Origin: Proteiniphilum sp. UBA5283
GTDB lineage: Bacteria > Bacteroidota > Bacteroidia > Bacteroidales > Dysgonomonadaceae
Length of the DNA: 19,417 nucleotides
Direction: 5' to 3'
NCBI GenBank assembly: GCA_002408485.1
Contig: DHSP01000024.1
Span: 6,989 to 26,405, forward strand
The translations under genes and the position numbers were made by a program. A model generated the notes under the pieces. The model saw only the letters and a program-made list of their open reading frames with translations, was not told where the DNA came from and ran no database searches. Of the stretch, positions 1 through 7,378 are shown in pieces (within the stretch, counting starts at the first letter, position 1; every line of letters starts with the position of its first letter).

Positions 1-81
1 TTGAACAGATTGAAAACTTGCGTAGTTATTGGCGGCTTCTTTCGAAAAGCAGAAGAAGTCGATTCCAGGTTTAAAAAGTAA
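1..81 (+). CDS. Possible 3' end of a plus-strand gene (partial, frame unresolved)
   Basis: Two plus-strand frames are open from the window edge. One ends with TAA at 79-81 (last residues VDSRFKK) and one ends with TAA at 72-74 (last residues SRRSRFQV). Both stop just before a symmetric terminator hairpin, which fits a plus-strand gene converging on pckA. Too little sequence is present to choose a frame or recognise a family, so no function is proposed. Confidence 0.3.
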   Translation: MNRLKTCVVIGGFFRKAEEVDSRFKK

Positions 82-85
82 GACA

Positions 86-125
86 AAAAAGGCCATCTCA
101 TGTTATATTATGAGACGGCCTTTTT
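86..125. terminator. Bidirectional intrinsic terminator between pckA and the left-edge gene
   Basis: The sequence reads AAAAAGGCC, A, TCTCAT, an 8-base loop, ATGAGA, C, GGCCTTTTT. The stem has 15 pairs around a single A/C mismatch. It has an A-run on one side and a T-run on the other, so it works from either strand. It lies 26 bases beyond the pckA stop codon and directly after the putative plus-strand gene end. Confidence 0.85.
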
Positions 126-150
126 GCTTGTTGAATATCGAAATATCTGC

Positions 151-1743
151 TTAGTCTAACTGCGGTCCAGAGGGGATCAGCGCAATAGCTGCGTCGTTAT
201 CGCAATATTGTTTGAAATTTTCGATATACATGCCTGCCAGCTTTTTGGCTTTGGCTTCCCACTCGCTCTTATCGGCATAGGTGCTTCGGGGATCCAGAAT
301 GTCTGAAACGCCGTTCAGCTTCACAGGAGCAGTGAGGTTCATGACAGGAACATGGAATGTTTCGGCTTTTTCGATTGATCCGTCGATGATGGCATCGATG
401 ATGGCACGGGTATCTTTCAGGGAAATACGTTTTCCGGTTCCGTTCCATCCTGTATTTACCAGGTATGCCTTTGCATCGTGTTGTTCCATTTTCTCAGCCA
501 GACGTTGTGCATAAATGGTGGGGTGCACAGTCAGGAATGCTTCACCGAAAGCGGGAGAGAAAGATGGCTGTGGTTCAGTGATTCCTCGTTCGGTGCCTGC
601 CAGTTTGGAGGTAAATCCGCAGAGGAAGTGATACTGTGCCTGGTTTGAGTCCAGAATAGAAACGGGAGGCAATACACCGAAAGCATCGGCAGAAAGATAG
701 ATGATCTTTTTGGCATGTCCTGCGCGTGAAGGAAGCACGATCTTGCTGATGTGGTGGATAGGATAGGATACACGGGTATTTTCGGTGGTGGAACCATCGC
801 TGTAGTCAATGTTTCCTTCGTCATCCACGGTCACGTTTTCCAGCAATGCATCGCGACGGATAGCTCTCCAGATGTCCGGTTCGTTTTCTTCCGAAAGGTT
901 GATCACTTTTGCATAGCATCCGCCTTCATAGTTGAAGACGCCGTTGTCGTCCCAGCCGTGTTCGTCGTCACCAATCAGGAAGCGTTTCGGATCGGCAGAG
1001 AGCGTGGTCTTGCCGGTACCGGACAAGCCGAAGAAGATGGCCACGTCACCCTCTTTACCCACGTTGGCAGAGCAGTGCATGGAAGCTATTCCGCGCAGCG
1101 GCAGATAGTAGTTCATCAGCGAGAAGATACCTTTTTTCATTTCACCGCCGTACCATGTACCACCAATCACCTGCATTTTCTCGGTCAGGTTGAACAGGGT
1201 GAAGTTCTCGGAGTTTAAGCCAAATTCCTGCCACTTATCGTTGGTCGTTTTAGAACCGTTTAAGCATACGAAATCGGGTTCACCATAATGGGTCAATTCA
1301 TAGTGTGAGGGACGGATAAACATGTTGGTCACAAAATGTGCCTGCCATGCTACTTCCATGATGAAGCGAACTTTCATGCGGGTATCTTCGTTGGTGCCGC
1401 AGAAGGTATCCACTACGTATAATTTATTTGACTTGGAAAGCTGCTCGGTAACACGTCCTTTGCAGTAGTCGAACGCTTCTTTGGAGCAGGGACGATTGAT
1501 GGTCCCGTCCCACCAAAGTGTATCTTTGGTGACGTCATCTTTCACAAAGTACTTGTCTTTGGGCGAACGGCCGGTAAACTTTCCGGTGTAGACTGCTGTA
1601 GCGCCGGTTTTGGTTAATTTGGCCCTCTCGAATCCCTCGTTGGCAGGATTCATTTCGTCCTGGAAAAGAGTCTCGTAGGAAGGATTGTGCACGATTTCGA
1701 AATCGCCCACAATGCCATACTTGCTTAAATCTAAATTTGCCAT
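151..1743 (-). CDS. pckA: Phosphoenolpyruvate carboxykinase (ATP)
   Basis: This cytosolic enzyme interconverts oxaloacetate + ATP with PEP + CO2 + ADP. It serves gluconeogenesis, or runs in the carboxylating direction in succinate-producing anaerobes. The 530 residues are near the usual ~540 of the ATP-dependent family. Visible family signatures are TGRSPKDKY with substrate Arg59, GTWYGGEMKKG with Tyr198 and metal-ligand Lys204, MHCSAN with His223, the kinase P-loop GLSGTGKTT (239-247, Lys245/Thr246), the acidic metal motif GDDEHGWDD (258-266), and Arg324 in ENTRVSYP. All catalytic positions expected from the E. coli enzyme are present. The gene is monocistronic: it is divergent from upp and ends in a strong hairpin. 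The ATG at 1743 fits the family N-terminus; the bases before it are A-rich with no Shine-Dalgarno sequence, as is usual in this phylum. Confidence 0.98.
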   Translation of the reverse strand: MANLDLSKYGIVGDFEIVHNPSYETLFQDEMNPANEGFERAKLTKTGATAVYTGKFTGRSPKDKYFVKDDVTKDTLWWDGTINRPCSKEAFDYCKGRVTEQLSKSNKLYVVDTFCGTNEDTRMKVRFIMEVAWQAHFVTNMFIRPSHYELTHYGEPDFVCLNGSKTTNDKWQEFGLNSENFTLFNLTEKMQVIGGTWYGGEMKKGIFSLMNYYLPLRGIASMHCSANVGKEGDVAIFFGLSGTGKTTLSADPKRFLIGDDEHGWDDNGVFNYEGGCYAKVINLSEENEPDIWRAIRRDALLENVTVDDEGNIDYSDGSTTENTRVSYPIHHISKIVLPSRAGHAKKIIYLSADAFGVLPPVSILDSNQAQYHFLCGFTSKLAGTERGITEPQPSFSPAFGEAFLTVHPTIYAQRLAEKMEQHDAKAYLVNTGWNGTGKRISLKDTRAIIDAIIDGSIEKAETFHVPVMNLTAPVKLNGVSDILDPRSTYADKSEWEAKAKKLAGMYIENFKQYCDNDAAIALIPSGPQLD

Positions 1744-1814
1744 CTTACTAAATTTTGGGTTTATTATTATGATTGTATAAAACTCGCTTTGTGATAAGTC
1801 CTAAAACAGTCGTA

Positions 1815-1822
1815 CAAAAATA
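1815..1822 (-). promoter_or_regulatory. Candidate -7 box for pckA
   Basis: On the minus strand this reads TATTTTTG, a full match to the Bacteroidota -7 consensus TAnnTTTG. It would start transcription near 1808, giving a leader of about 65 bases before the pckA ATG. No convincing TTTG -33 box is seen at the usual spacing, so the call is moderate. Confidence 0.45.
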
Positions 1823-1946
1823 AACAAATTCCTTCAAACTGAAAAGGAATTAAAGAAAAATTTCTTTAATTAAGTGCGTTTTCCGCAAAAAACCTTTCTT
1901 TCAACAAAAAACCGGCGGAAATGTTCAGATAAAAGGGGAAAAATAG

Positions 1947-1954
1947 TACCTTTG
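1947..1954 (+). promoter_or_regulatory. Candidate -7 box for upp
   Basis: TACCTTTG matches the Bacteroidota -7 consensus TAnnTTTG. Transcription would begin near 1960, about 24 bases before the upp ATG. The -33 position holds only a weak match. With the opposed box at 1815-1822, it divides the 240-base pckA/upp divergent intergenic region. Confidence 0.5.
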
Positions 1955-1983
1955 CTTTCCGGAAAATGATTGAATAATATTGA

Positions 1984-2643
1984 ATGAAAGTATATAATTT
2001 TTCGGAAAATAATTCGCTGCTTAGTTCTTTTATCCGTGAAATAAGAGACATCAACATTCAGGGTGACCGGCTTCGTTTTCGCAGAAATATTGAACGAATC
2101 GGGGAGATCATGGCATATGAAATCAGCAAAGAGCTAAAATACAGAAGCCTGGAAATAACAACTCCGCTCGATGTGACGGAAGTGAATGTACCTGACGAGG
2201 ATATTGTCATTGCCACCATACTCCGTGCTGGGCTTCCTTTCCATCACGGGATACTCAACTACTTCGACGGAGCGGAGAACGCTTTTGTCTCCGCATACAG
2301 GAAATACAAAGAAACCGGACATCAATCTTTCGATATCCACATAGAATATATTGCTTCGCCCTCCATAGATGGAAAGACGCTGATCATAGCAGATCCGATG
2401 CTCGCTACCGGCAGCAGCATGGAGCTGACATACAGGGCGCTGCTCACGAAGGGGACTCCCTCGCACATCCATATTGCCACCATCATTGCAAGCAGACAGG
2501 CTATTGACTACTGCATGACAAACTTTCCCGCTGAAAAAACCACAATCTGGGCAGCAGCAATCGACCCGGGATTAAATGAATCGGCCTATATCGTGCCTGG
2601 CATCGGAGATGCGGGCGACCTGGCTTATGGAGAGAAGATTTAA
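1984..2643 (+). CDS. upp: Uracil phosphoribosyltransferase
   Basis: A cytosolic pyrimidine salvage enzyme: uracil + PRPP gives UMP + pyrophosphate. The 219-residue protein has the family's RAGLPFHHG segment (81-89), the PRPP-binding loop IADPMLATGSS (135-145) and the C-terminal uracil-binding segment PGIGDAGD (205-212). In the latter, Leu213 and Tyr215 replace the Arg and Phe common in the E. coli-type protein, consistent with a Bacteroidota variant. The ATG at 1984 lies about 30 bases after a good -7 box. The gene's TAA stop overlaps the TAA stop of the convergent glycosyltransferase, with no terminator between them. The function is secure from the PRPP and uracil motifs. Confidence 0.95.
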   Translation: MKVYNFSENNSLLSSFIREIRDINIQGDRLRFRRNIERIGEIMAYEISKELKYRSLEITTPLDVTEVNVPDEDIVIATILRAGLPFHHGILNYFDGAENAFVSAYRKYKETGHQSFDIHIEYIASPSIDGKTLIIADPMLATGSSMELTYRALLTKGTPSHIHIATIIASRQAIDYCMTNFPAEKTTIWAAAIDPGLNESAYIVPGIGDAGDLAYGEKI

Positions 2644-3629
2644 TCGTAAAATTTTTTGTCGAACGCCCGAAATTCGCCCTGCTTACGGATGAGACGATGC
2701 CATGACGCTGACAGGAAGCCGGTCCCATATCCCAACATTTGTATCCAGGCAGCCACTATGCTGTAGCATGCCACTTTGGGTGATTTGTGCAATCTCAGTG
2801 AGTCTGCAAAGATGGTGAGGCTGTATATGGCGGGGATAATCAGGATGGCGGGACGTAGCGGAGAAAGAAGGAACATAGTGGTCATGAATGCCACGAAAAG
2901 AGCAGGTAGCGTGTGTACCATCTTCAGCGATCCCGGATGGGCCAGATGCAGGTTGATGCGGGCAATGCCTGAGTTGTGTACCTGCTTGAAAAACTGCTTG
3001 AAGGTAGATCTCCTTTTGTGATATACGTATGCATCGGAAATAAGCGCCGTCCGAAAACCTGCTTTCAGCAGCCGGAGACTGAAATCGATGTCTTCGCCAA
3101 AGCGCATGGCACCATAGCCCCCAACGGTGTTGAATGCATCCCTGGAGACGCCAAGGTTGAAACTGCGTGGGTGGAACTTGTCCATCGATTGTACCTTTCC
3201 CCTGATGCCCCCTGTGGTAAAAAAAGAAGTCATGGTGTAGTTAATTGCTTTTTGTATTGTGGTAAAGGATGGTAGAGCTGCATCGGGCCCTCCGTAAGCA
3301 TCCACAAAGTTTTCGCTAAGCGAGCGTGAGACCGTTTCCACGTAATGGGAAGGGATGATGCAATCGGAATCGAAAAAAATGAGGTAATCGTATTTTGCCC
3401 TGGCGGCTCCTGCATTTCTGGAGAGGCCGGGACCGGAATTGGCTTTATCGAAATAGGTGATGTCAAGCTGGTCACGATATTTCTCCGCAACAACATCGCT
3501 TTTGCGTGTAGATCCATCCTCCACGATAATTACTTCAAACTCCTTGCAGGTCTGATTGCAGAGGCTGGCAAGCAGCTCGTCTATTTCTTCGGGACGGTTA
3601 TATAGGGGAATTACGATGGAGAAAGGCAT
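2640..3629 (-). CDS. Family 2 glycosyltransferase with C-terminal membrane segments
   Basis: A GT-A fold glycosyltransferase of the GT2 type, expected to move a nucleotide-activated sugar onto a lipid or polysaccharide acceptor at the inner face of the cytoplasmic membrane. The N-terminus has FSIVIPLYNRPEE (3-15) and VIIVEDGS (33-40), the nucleotide-binding part. The DxD metal motif is DSD at 87-89. Residues 157-181 carry the acceptor-side segment, with GED (178-180) holding the likely catalytic Asp180. Hydrophobic stretches near 240-255, 258-275 and 285-308 look like membrane helices. The 329-residue length is normal. It is a single gene, not part of a sugar cluster, so the product (exopolysaccharide, glycolipid or O-antigen) cannot be inferred. 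The ATG at 3629 is directly before the GT2 start and about 18 bases after the predicted transcription start. Confidence 0.88.
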   Translation of the reverse strand: MPFSIVIPLYNRPEEIDELLASLCNQTCKEFEVIIVEDGSTRKSDVVAEKYRDQLDITYFDKANSGPGLSRNAGAARAKYDYLIFFDSDCIIPSHYVETVSRSLSENFVDAYGGPDAALPSFTTIQKAINYTMTSFFTTGGIRGKVQSMDKFHPRSFNLGVSRDAFNTVGGYGAMRFGEDIDFSLRLLKAGFRTALISDAYVYHKRRSTFKQFFKQVHNSGIARINLHLAHPGSLKMVHTLPALFVAFMTTMFLLSPLRPAILIIPAIYSLTIFADSLRLHKSPKVACYSIVAAWIQMLGYGTGFLSASWHRLIRKQGEFRAFDKKFYD

Positions 3630-3653
3630 AAGACACGTTTTTAATTAAGTGTA

Positions 3654-3661
3654 CAAAACTA
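3654..3661 (-). promoter_or_regulatory. Candidate -7 box for the glycosyltransferase
   Basis: On the minus strand this reads TAGTTTTG, a full TAnnTTTG match. It sits 25 bases before the start codon, giving a leader of about 18 bases. No clear -33 TTTG is seen upstream. Confidence 0.4.
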
Positions 3662-3739
3662 ACTATTTTCTTCCATTTTTTGATCTGCAGCAGGTATAAA
3701 CTGCAAAAAAGAAAAAACAGCTAAATAAATGTGAAAATC

Positions 3740-3771
3740 TTTGAATATTTAAAAAATACAGCCTATCTTTG
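3740..3771 (+). promoter_or_regulatory. Complete Bacteroidota-type promoter (-33 TTTG and -7 TATCTTTG)
   Basis: TTTG at 3740-3743 is separated by 20 bases from TATCTTTG at 3764-3771. This matches the consensus TTTG ... TAnnTTTG in both elements and is the best promoter in the window. Transcription should begin near 3778, leaving a leader of about 80 bases before the lipoprotein gene at 3859. It would also drive the downstream comM-type gene. Confidence 0.7.
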
Positions 3772-3858
3772 TACTGATATGTCGTTTTGGGTATACTTTG
3801 TCTAATAAAAAAAGAATATTAAACCAAAAAGACAGAAATTGGGAAAATTGAGTAGTCT

Positions 3859-4977
3859 ATGGTCAGGTGGATTAAAATATGGTTTTGTTTTTTTATTTTA
3901 TTGGTTGCTGTTGCCTGTGATGGCGGGGATGGCACGTCTATAAAAGGAAAAATTACCAATTTGGAATATCCTTATATCGTTGCTTCCTATCTGTCGGGCG
4001 ACACCCTTGCCATTGATACCATCAGAGTGGACAGCAGAGGCCGTTTTGTCTACAAAAACAATCTGGATACGCTGACAACCATATCCTTTCATCTGAATAA
4101 TTATGAAAGTGCCGCAGTCGTGTTTGCCAATAATGGTGAGAAAATCACCATTGAAGGTGATGCCCGGTTGCCCGATCTGATCAAAGTAAACGGAAACGAG
4201 ATAAACGATGATATTACTTCCTTTAAAATCAGCAATTTAGAATTGCTTACCCAGCGAGGGCAACTGCTTGAAAATTTGCTGAGAGAAAAGGAAGCGGATA
4301 GTGTGGTTAACAACACGCTGGCCCATCGTGAAGAGATGGCCAAACTGAATGTGTTAAATCATGAACTGACACTCAAAGCCGAAGATTACATCAAGGAACA
4401 TCCCGGTAAATTATCAAGCCTGATACTGATTGGTAATTTTTTTATGGACAGCGACAATTCCCAGGGGTTGGAGAGAGTACTTGGTTATTTGGAGGGAGAC
4501 GTTACCAAAACACAGCTTGCCGCACGGTTGCAATCTTATTCAGAGAAGATGAAGCGATCAGCCGAAGGAGCGCCGGTCCCCTATTTTAAGCTGACCGACA
4601 AGGACGGTGCGGAGATCTACTCCTATAATTTTAACGGCAAATATCTGCTGTTGTCGTTCATCTCTACAGTGGGCATCGAATCTCGCGAAACGGTTGAGCT
4701 GCTGAAAAATGAATATGCTGCTATGGATAAAGACAGTGTGGCATTTTTAACCATCTATATCGATTCCGACATCTATCCCATTGAGTATGTCGAGAATGAT
4801 TCAATACCCTGGACTGTAATCCCCGAGAAACAGAGCTGGGGGTCAGACATCGTGGAGACATTCAATGTGCAGTTCGTTCCTTTTAATTTGCTTGTTTCTC
4901 CGGGCCAAACTATCAAAGTACGCAATCTTCCCGCACAGAATGTGAAGACAGCAGTCACCAGCACAGCCGAAAAGTAA
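3859..4977 (+). CDS. Thioredoxin-fold lipoprotein (DUF4369/TlpA-like layout) lacking the CxxC motif
   Basis: The N-terminus is a lipoprotein signal ending VAVAC with lipidated Cys20, so the protein is probably periplasmic and membrane-anchored. Residues ~25-110 (repeated G-x-hydrophobic segments, then NNGEKITIEG) resemble the DUF4369 domain that precedes thioredoxin domains in Bacteroidota. A helical region (~120-225) follows, then a thioredoxin/TlpA-like domain from about 235 (PVPYFKLTDKDG). Where family members have W-C-x-x-C, this protein has SFISTVGIESRE. The mature protein has no cysteine other than Cys20, so thiol redox chemistry is impossible. The cis-proline region is kept (FVPFNLL). 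It lies 28 bases before the comM-type gene and is probably co-transcribed with it. A binding or scaffold role is inferred only. Confidence 0.75.
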   Translation: MVRWIKIWFCFFILLVAVACDGGDGTSIKGKITNLEYPYIVASYLSGDTLAIDTIRVDSRGRFVYKNNLDTLTTISFHLNNYESAAVVFANNGEKITIEGDARLPDLIKVNGNEINDDITSFKISNLELLTQRGQLLENLLREKEADSVVNNTLAHREEMAKLNVLNHELTLKAEDYIKEHPGKLSSLILIGNFFMDSDNSQGLERVLGYLEGDVTKTQLAARLQSYSEKMKRSAEGAPVPYFKLTDKDGAEIYSYNFNGKYLLLSFISTVGIESRETVELLKNEYAAMDKDSVAFLTIYIDSDIYPIEYVENDSIPWTVIPEKQSWGSDIVETFNVQFVPFNLLVSPGQTIKVRNLPAQNVKTAVTSTAEK

Positions 4978-5005
4978 CAACATCATATAAAAATATTTAT
5001 GCTAC

Positions 5006-6544
5006 ATGCTGGTCAAACTGTTTGGAGCGGCTGTACAGGGTATCAATGCTACGCTCATTACCATTGAGGTGAATGTTTCCAGGGGGATCCGCTTCCTGCT
5101 GGTCGGCCTCCCCGACACTTCCGTAAAAGAAAGCCACGAAAGAATTGTTTCAGCTCTGGAGATGAACGGACTGAAGTTTCCCCGTCATCAGATTGTCATC
5201 AATATGTCGCCCGCCGATATCCGTAAAGAGGGATCGGCCTACGATTTACCCCTTGCCATCGGTATTCTGTCGGCATCCGGGGCTGTCAGCCCCGACAAGC
5301 TCAACGAATATGTGATGATGGGAGAGCTGTCGCTCGACGGGAGCATTCTTCCGCTCCGGGGAGCTTTGTCTATTGCCATGATGGCAAAGGAGAATGGTTT
5401 CAGGGGGCTTGTCGTTCCCACTGCCAACGCTAAAGAAGCAGCTGTAGTGGATGGATTGGCTGTATATGGAGTGGATAATATACGCGATGTAGTCGATTTC
5501 TTTAATGGACAGCACATTCTGGAGCCTACTGTCGTAGATGTGGAAAAAGAGTTCCGGGAGGGTCGCAATGCATTTGACCTCGACTTCTCTGATGTGAAAG
5601 GACAGGAAAGCGTGAAACGCGCCCTGGAGGTTGCGGCTGCGGGTGGTCATAATGTTATTATGGTTGGTGCTCCCGGATCGGGCAAGTCGATGATGGCCAA
5701 AAGACTACCGACCATTCTTCCTCCTTTTTCTTTGGAAGAAGCGCTGGAGACGACCAGGATTCACAGCGTGGCAGGACGCACCGGTCTGCACAAGTCGCTC
5801 ATGATTCAAAGGCCCTTTCGTGCCCCACATCACACCATCTCCAATGTGGCGATGGTAGGTGGTGGCACCTACCCTCAGCCGGGAGAGATCAGCCTGGCTC
5901 ATAATGGCATACTCTTCCTCGACGAGTTGCCTGAGTTTAACCGGAATGTGCTCGAGGTAATGCGCCAGCCGCTGGAAGATCGTAAAATCACCATTTCCCG
6001 TGCCCGCTTCAGTGTGGATTATCCGGCAAGCTTCATGCTTGTGGCTGCCATGAATCCCTGTCCCTGTGGCTTTCACAACCATCCCGGGAAAGAATGTGTT
6101 TGTCCTCCCGGTGCTGTAAACCGATATCTTAATAAAATATCGGGCCCTTTGCTCGACCGGATCGATATGCACATCGAGATTACTCCTGTTCCTTTCGAAA
6201 AAATATCAGAGCGGACATCCGCAGAGCACAGCGACGAAATACGTGGGCGCGTAATCAGGGCCAGAGAGATTCAAATGCGCCGTTTCTGCGGAGCGCGGGG
6301 CGTCTATTGTAATGCTCAGATGACCGGTAAGATGTTGCATAAATATGTTTCTCCCGACAACGCCGGGTTGACTCTGTTGAAGGCAGCCATGGAACGCCTC
6401 AACCTCTCTGCCCGTGCTTATGACCGCATTCTTAAAATGTCACGCACTGTGGCTGATCTGGAGGGGAGTGAACAGATAAAACCGGCCCACCTGGCGGAAG
6501 CCATTAACTACCGGAATCTGGACAGGAATAGCTGGGCAGGATAA
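5006..6544 (+). CDS. comM: YifB/ComM-family Mg-chelatase-like AAA+ ATPase
   Basis: In Vibrio cholerae, ComM is a hexameric helicase that promotes branch migration during natural transformation. The same family (YifB) occurs widely in bacteria not known to be competent. The 512 residues show the full layout. An N-terminal ChlI/Lon-like domain (~20-165) has GLPDTSVKESHERI and MSPADIRKEG. The AAA+ core has Walker A GAPGSGKS (221-228) and Walker B GILFLDE (301-307). The family cysteine cluster follows (Cys352, Cys354, Cys364, Cys366, with His357/His359 between). The arginine motif is LLDRID (383-388), and the C-terminal Mg-chelatase domain has YDRILKMSRTVADLEGS. The ATG at 5006 gives the family N-terminus MLVKLFGAAVQGI. 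It is intact. A role in DNA uptake here is inference. Confidence 0.93.
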   Translation: MLVKLFGAAVQGINATLITIEVNVSRGIRFLLVGLPDTSVKESHERIVSALEMNGLKFPRHQIVINMSPADIRKEGSAYDLPLAIGILSASGAVSPDKLNEYVMMGELSLDGSILPLRGALSIAMMAKENGFRGLVVPTANAKEAAVVDGLAVYGVDNIRDVVDFFNGQHILEPTVVDVEKEFREGRNAFDLDFSDVKGQESVKRALEVAAAGGHNVIMVGAPGSGKSMMAKRLPTILPPFSLEEALETTRIHSVAGRTGLHKSLMIQRPFRAPHHTISNVAMVGGGTYPQPGEISLAHNGILFLDELPEFNRNVLEVMRQPLEDRKITISRARFSVDYPASFMLVAAMNPCPCGFHNHPGKECVCPPGAVNRYLNKISGPLLDRIDMHIEITPVPFEKISERTSAEHSDEIRGRVIRAREIQMRRFCGARGVYCNAQMTGKMLHKYVSPDNAGLTLLKAAMERLNLSARAYDRILKMSRTVADLEGSEQIKPAHLAEAINYRNLDRNSWAG

Positions 6545-6571
6545 AAAAATTATCGAATAATCCAAAATCTC

Positions 6572-6579
6572 TATATTTG
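6572..6579 (+). promoter_or_regulatory. Candidate -7 box with no annotated gene behind it
   Basis: TATATTTG is a full TAnnTTTG match, 28 bases after the comM-type stop codon. Transcription would start near 6586 on the plus strand, yet the next gene is on the opposite strand. The box therefore points at a small RNA or at antisense transcription. No good -33 element is visible. Confidence 0.35.
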
Positions 6580-6585
6580 CAGGTT

Positions 6586-6712
6586 TATGGTCAAAGCGGG
6601 AGAATGGGTCGACCTGTAGCAGGCACCCGGTGGCGGCTATACGTTAAATCCGATTAGAGGAAGGAATGAGATTGGCTGCCATTTCCGCTAGTGATATGGC
6701 GCCCGGTAGTGT
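6586..6712 (+). ncRNA. Candidate small structured RNA (unrecognised)
   Basis: This stretch is richer in G+C than other intergenic DNA here, lies behind a -7 box, and has no convincing reading frame. Visible pairings include GGTCGACC (6608-6615, self-complementary), CCGATT with GATTGG flanking an A/G-rich loop (about 6650-6674), and TGCCAT with ATGGCG near the 3' end. It also holds a near-direct repeat, GGCACCCGGT and GGCGCCCGGT. An eight-base T-run (6716-6723) follows but is also the last lysine codons of the opposite gene. It does not match SRP RNA, RNase P, tmRNA or a common riboswitch that I know. This is a hypothesis. Confidence 0.3.
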
Positions 6713-7369
6713 TCATTTTTTTTCAAAATGATGATCGTCGTAATACTTCAAAAATGTGTGTCCCCAACGGAACCCTTTGTCGGTGAACTTTTTCACGACA
6801 GGGTGTCCGGGATACAATGTTCCGTTTACGGTGGTGTCTGACACCGCCCTTTCGGGTTGATTGGGGCGGCCTGTTTTTTTCCATCGTACCGGATTGAATC
6901 TGGGATTGATGTCGATGGCCATGCCGGTAGCATGTTTGGAGTAGGAGATGTTGCGGTAGCAGAAGCTGTAAGTGTTGTTGTCGTCCATCGAGAGGCTGTC
7001 GTTCCAATCGTAATGCACTATGGGTATGGCTTTCTCGATCACAAACCCTGTCTCGAACATAAACCGGAAGAGTGCTGCTATGTCGCCTGATATCTGCTTG
7101 TTAGACAGGACCTGCCCCCGGTGTATTCTCCCATCGGTGGAGAAATAGGTCACATCCAGCAGATTCAGGCTGTCAATAATTTTTTGTGGTGCCCCGCTTC
7201 CGGCTGTGGCTTCCTCGAAGGTGTAGCTCGCGTCGATCAGTGTGTCCTGTTTTACAGGTTTCTCCACATAGCTATCTATGGGTAAAACGACAGCTTGTCG
7301 GGGCTTTTTATTGGGCCCGCTGCAGCCAAAGTTGAGAAGGAACAGGAAGACGACTAGCCAAAATTTCAT
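6713..7369 (-). CDS. M15-family zinc peptidase lipoprotein (D,D-/L,D-peptidase type)
   Basis: A probable cell-wall peptidase of the VanY/endolysin-like M15 family, which cleaves peptidoglycan peptide stems. The signal MKFWLVVFLFLLNFGC suggests lipidation at Cys16, though -3 Asn and -2 Phe make a loose lipobox. The catalytic core lies in the last third. SKHATGMAID (144-153) supplies zinc ligands His146 and Asp153. The C-terminal DDHHF (211-215) supplies the third ligand His214 and the acidic catalytic residue. FRWGHTF (200-206) takes the place of the family's usual tryptophan-glycine motif. The 218 residues are typical for a single-domain member. It starts 9 bases after the dnaX stop on the same strand, so the two are probably co-transcribed. 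The exact bond cleaved is unknown. Confidence 0.85.
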   Translation of the reverse strand: MKFWLVVFLFLLNFGCSGPNKKPRQAVVLPIDSYVEKPVKQDTLIDASYTFEEATAGSGAPQKIIDSLNLLDVTYFSTDGRIHRGQVLSNKQISGDIAALFRFMFETGFVIEKAIPIVHYDWNDSLSMDDNNTYSFCYRNISYSKHATGMAIDINPRFNPVRWKKTGRPNQPERAVSDTTVNGTLYPGHPVVKKFTDKGFRWGHTFLKYYDDHHFEKK

Positions 7370-7378
7370 CGGAGCAGA

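Noticed and set aside
751..1218. 155-codon open frame on the plus strand inside pckA
   Set aside because: It is antisense to a gene with intact catalytic motifs, has no recognisable domain and no promoter of its own.
6586..6712. Short peptides in the candidate RNA region (for example MVKAGEWVDL, MGRPVAGTRW on plus, MAANLIPSSNRI on minus)
   Set aside because: All are under 20 codons and interrupted by stops, and no frame stands out; a structured RNA or plain intergenic DNA explains the stretch better.
6586..6712. SRP RNA, RNase P RNA, tmRNA, cobalamin/TPP/SAM/FMN riboswitch or tRNA at this site
   Set aside because: The key conserved blocks of these RNAs (for example GGTCAGG..CCGGAAGG, GAGGAAAGTCCGG, the tRNA T-loop) are absent.
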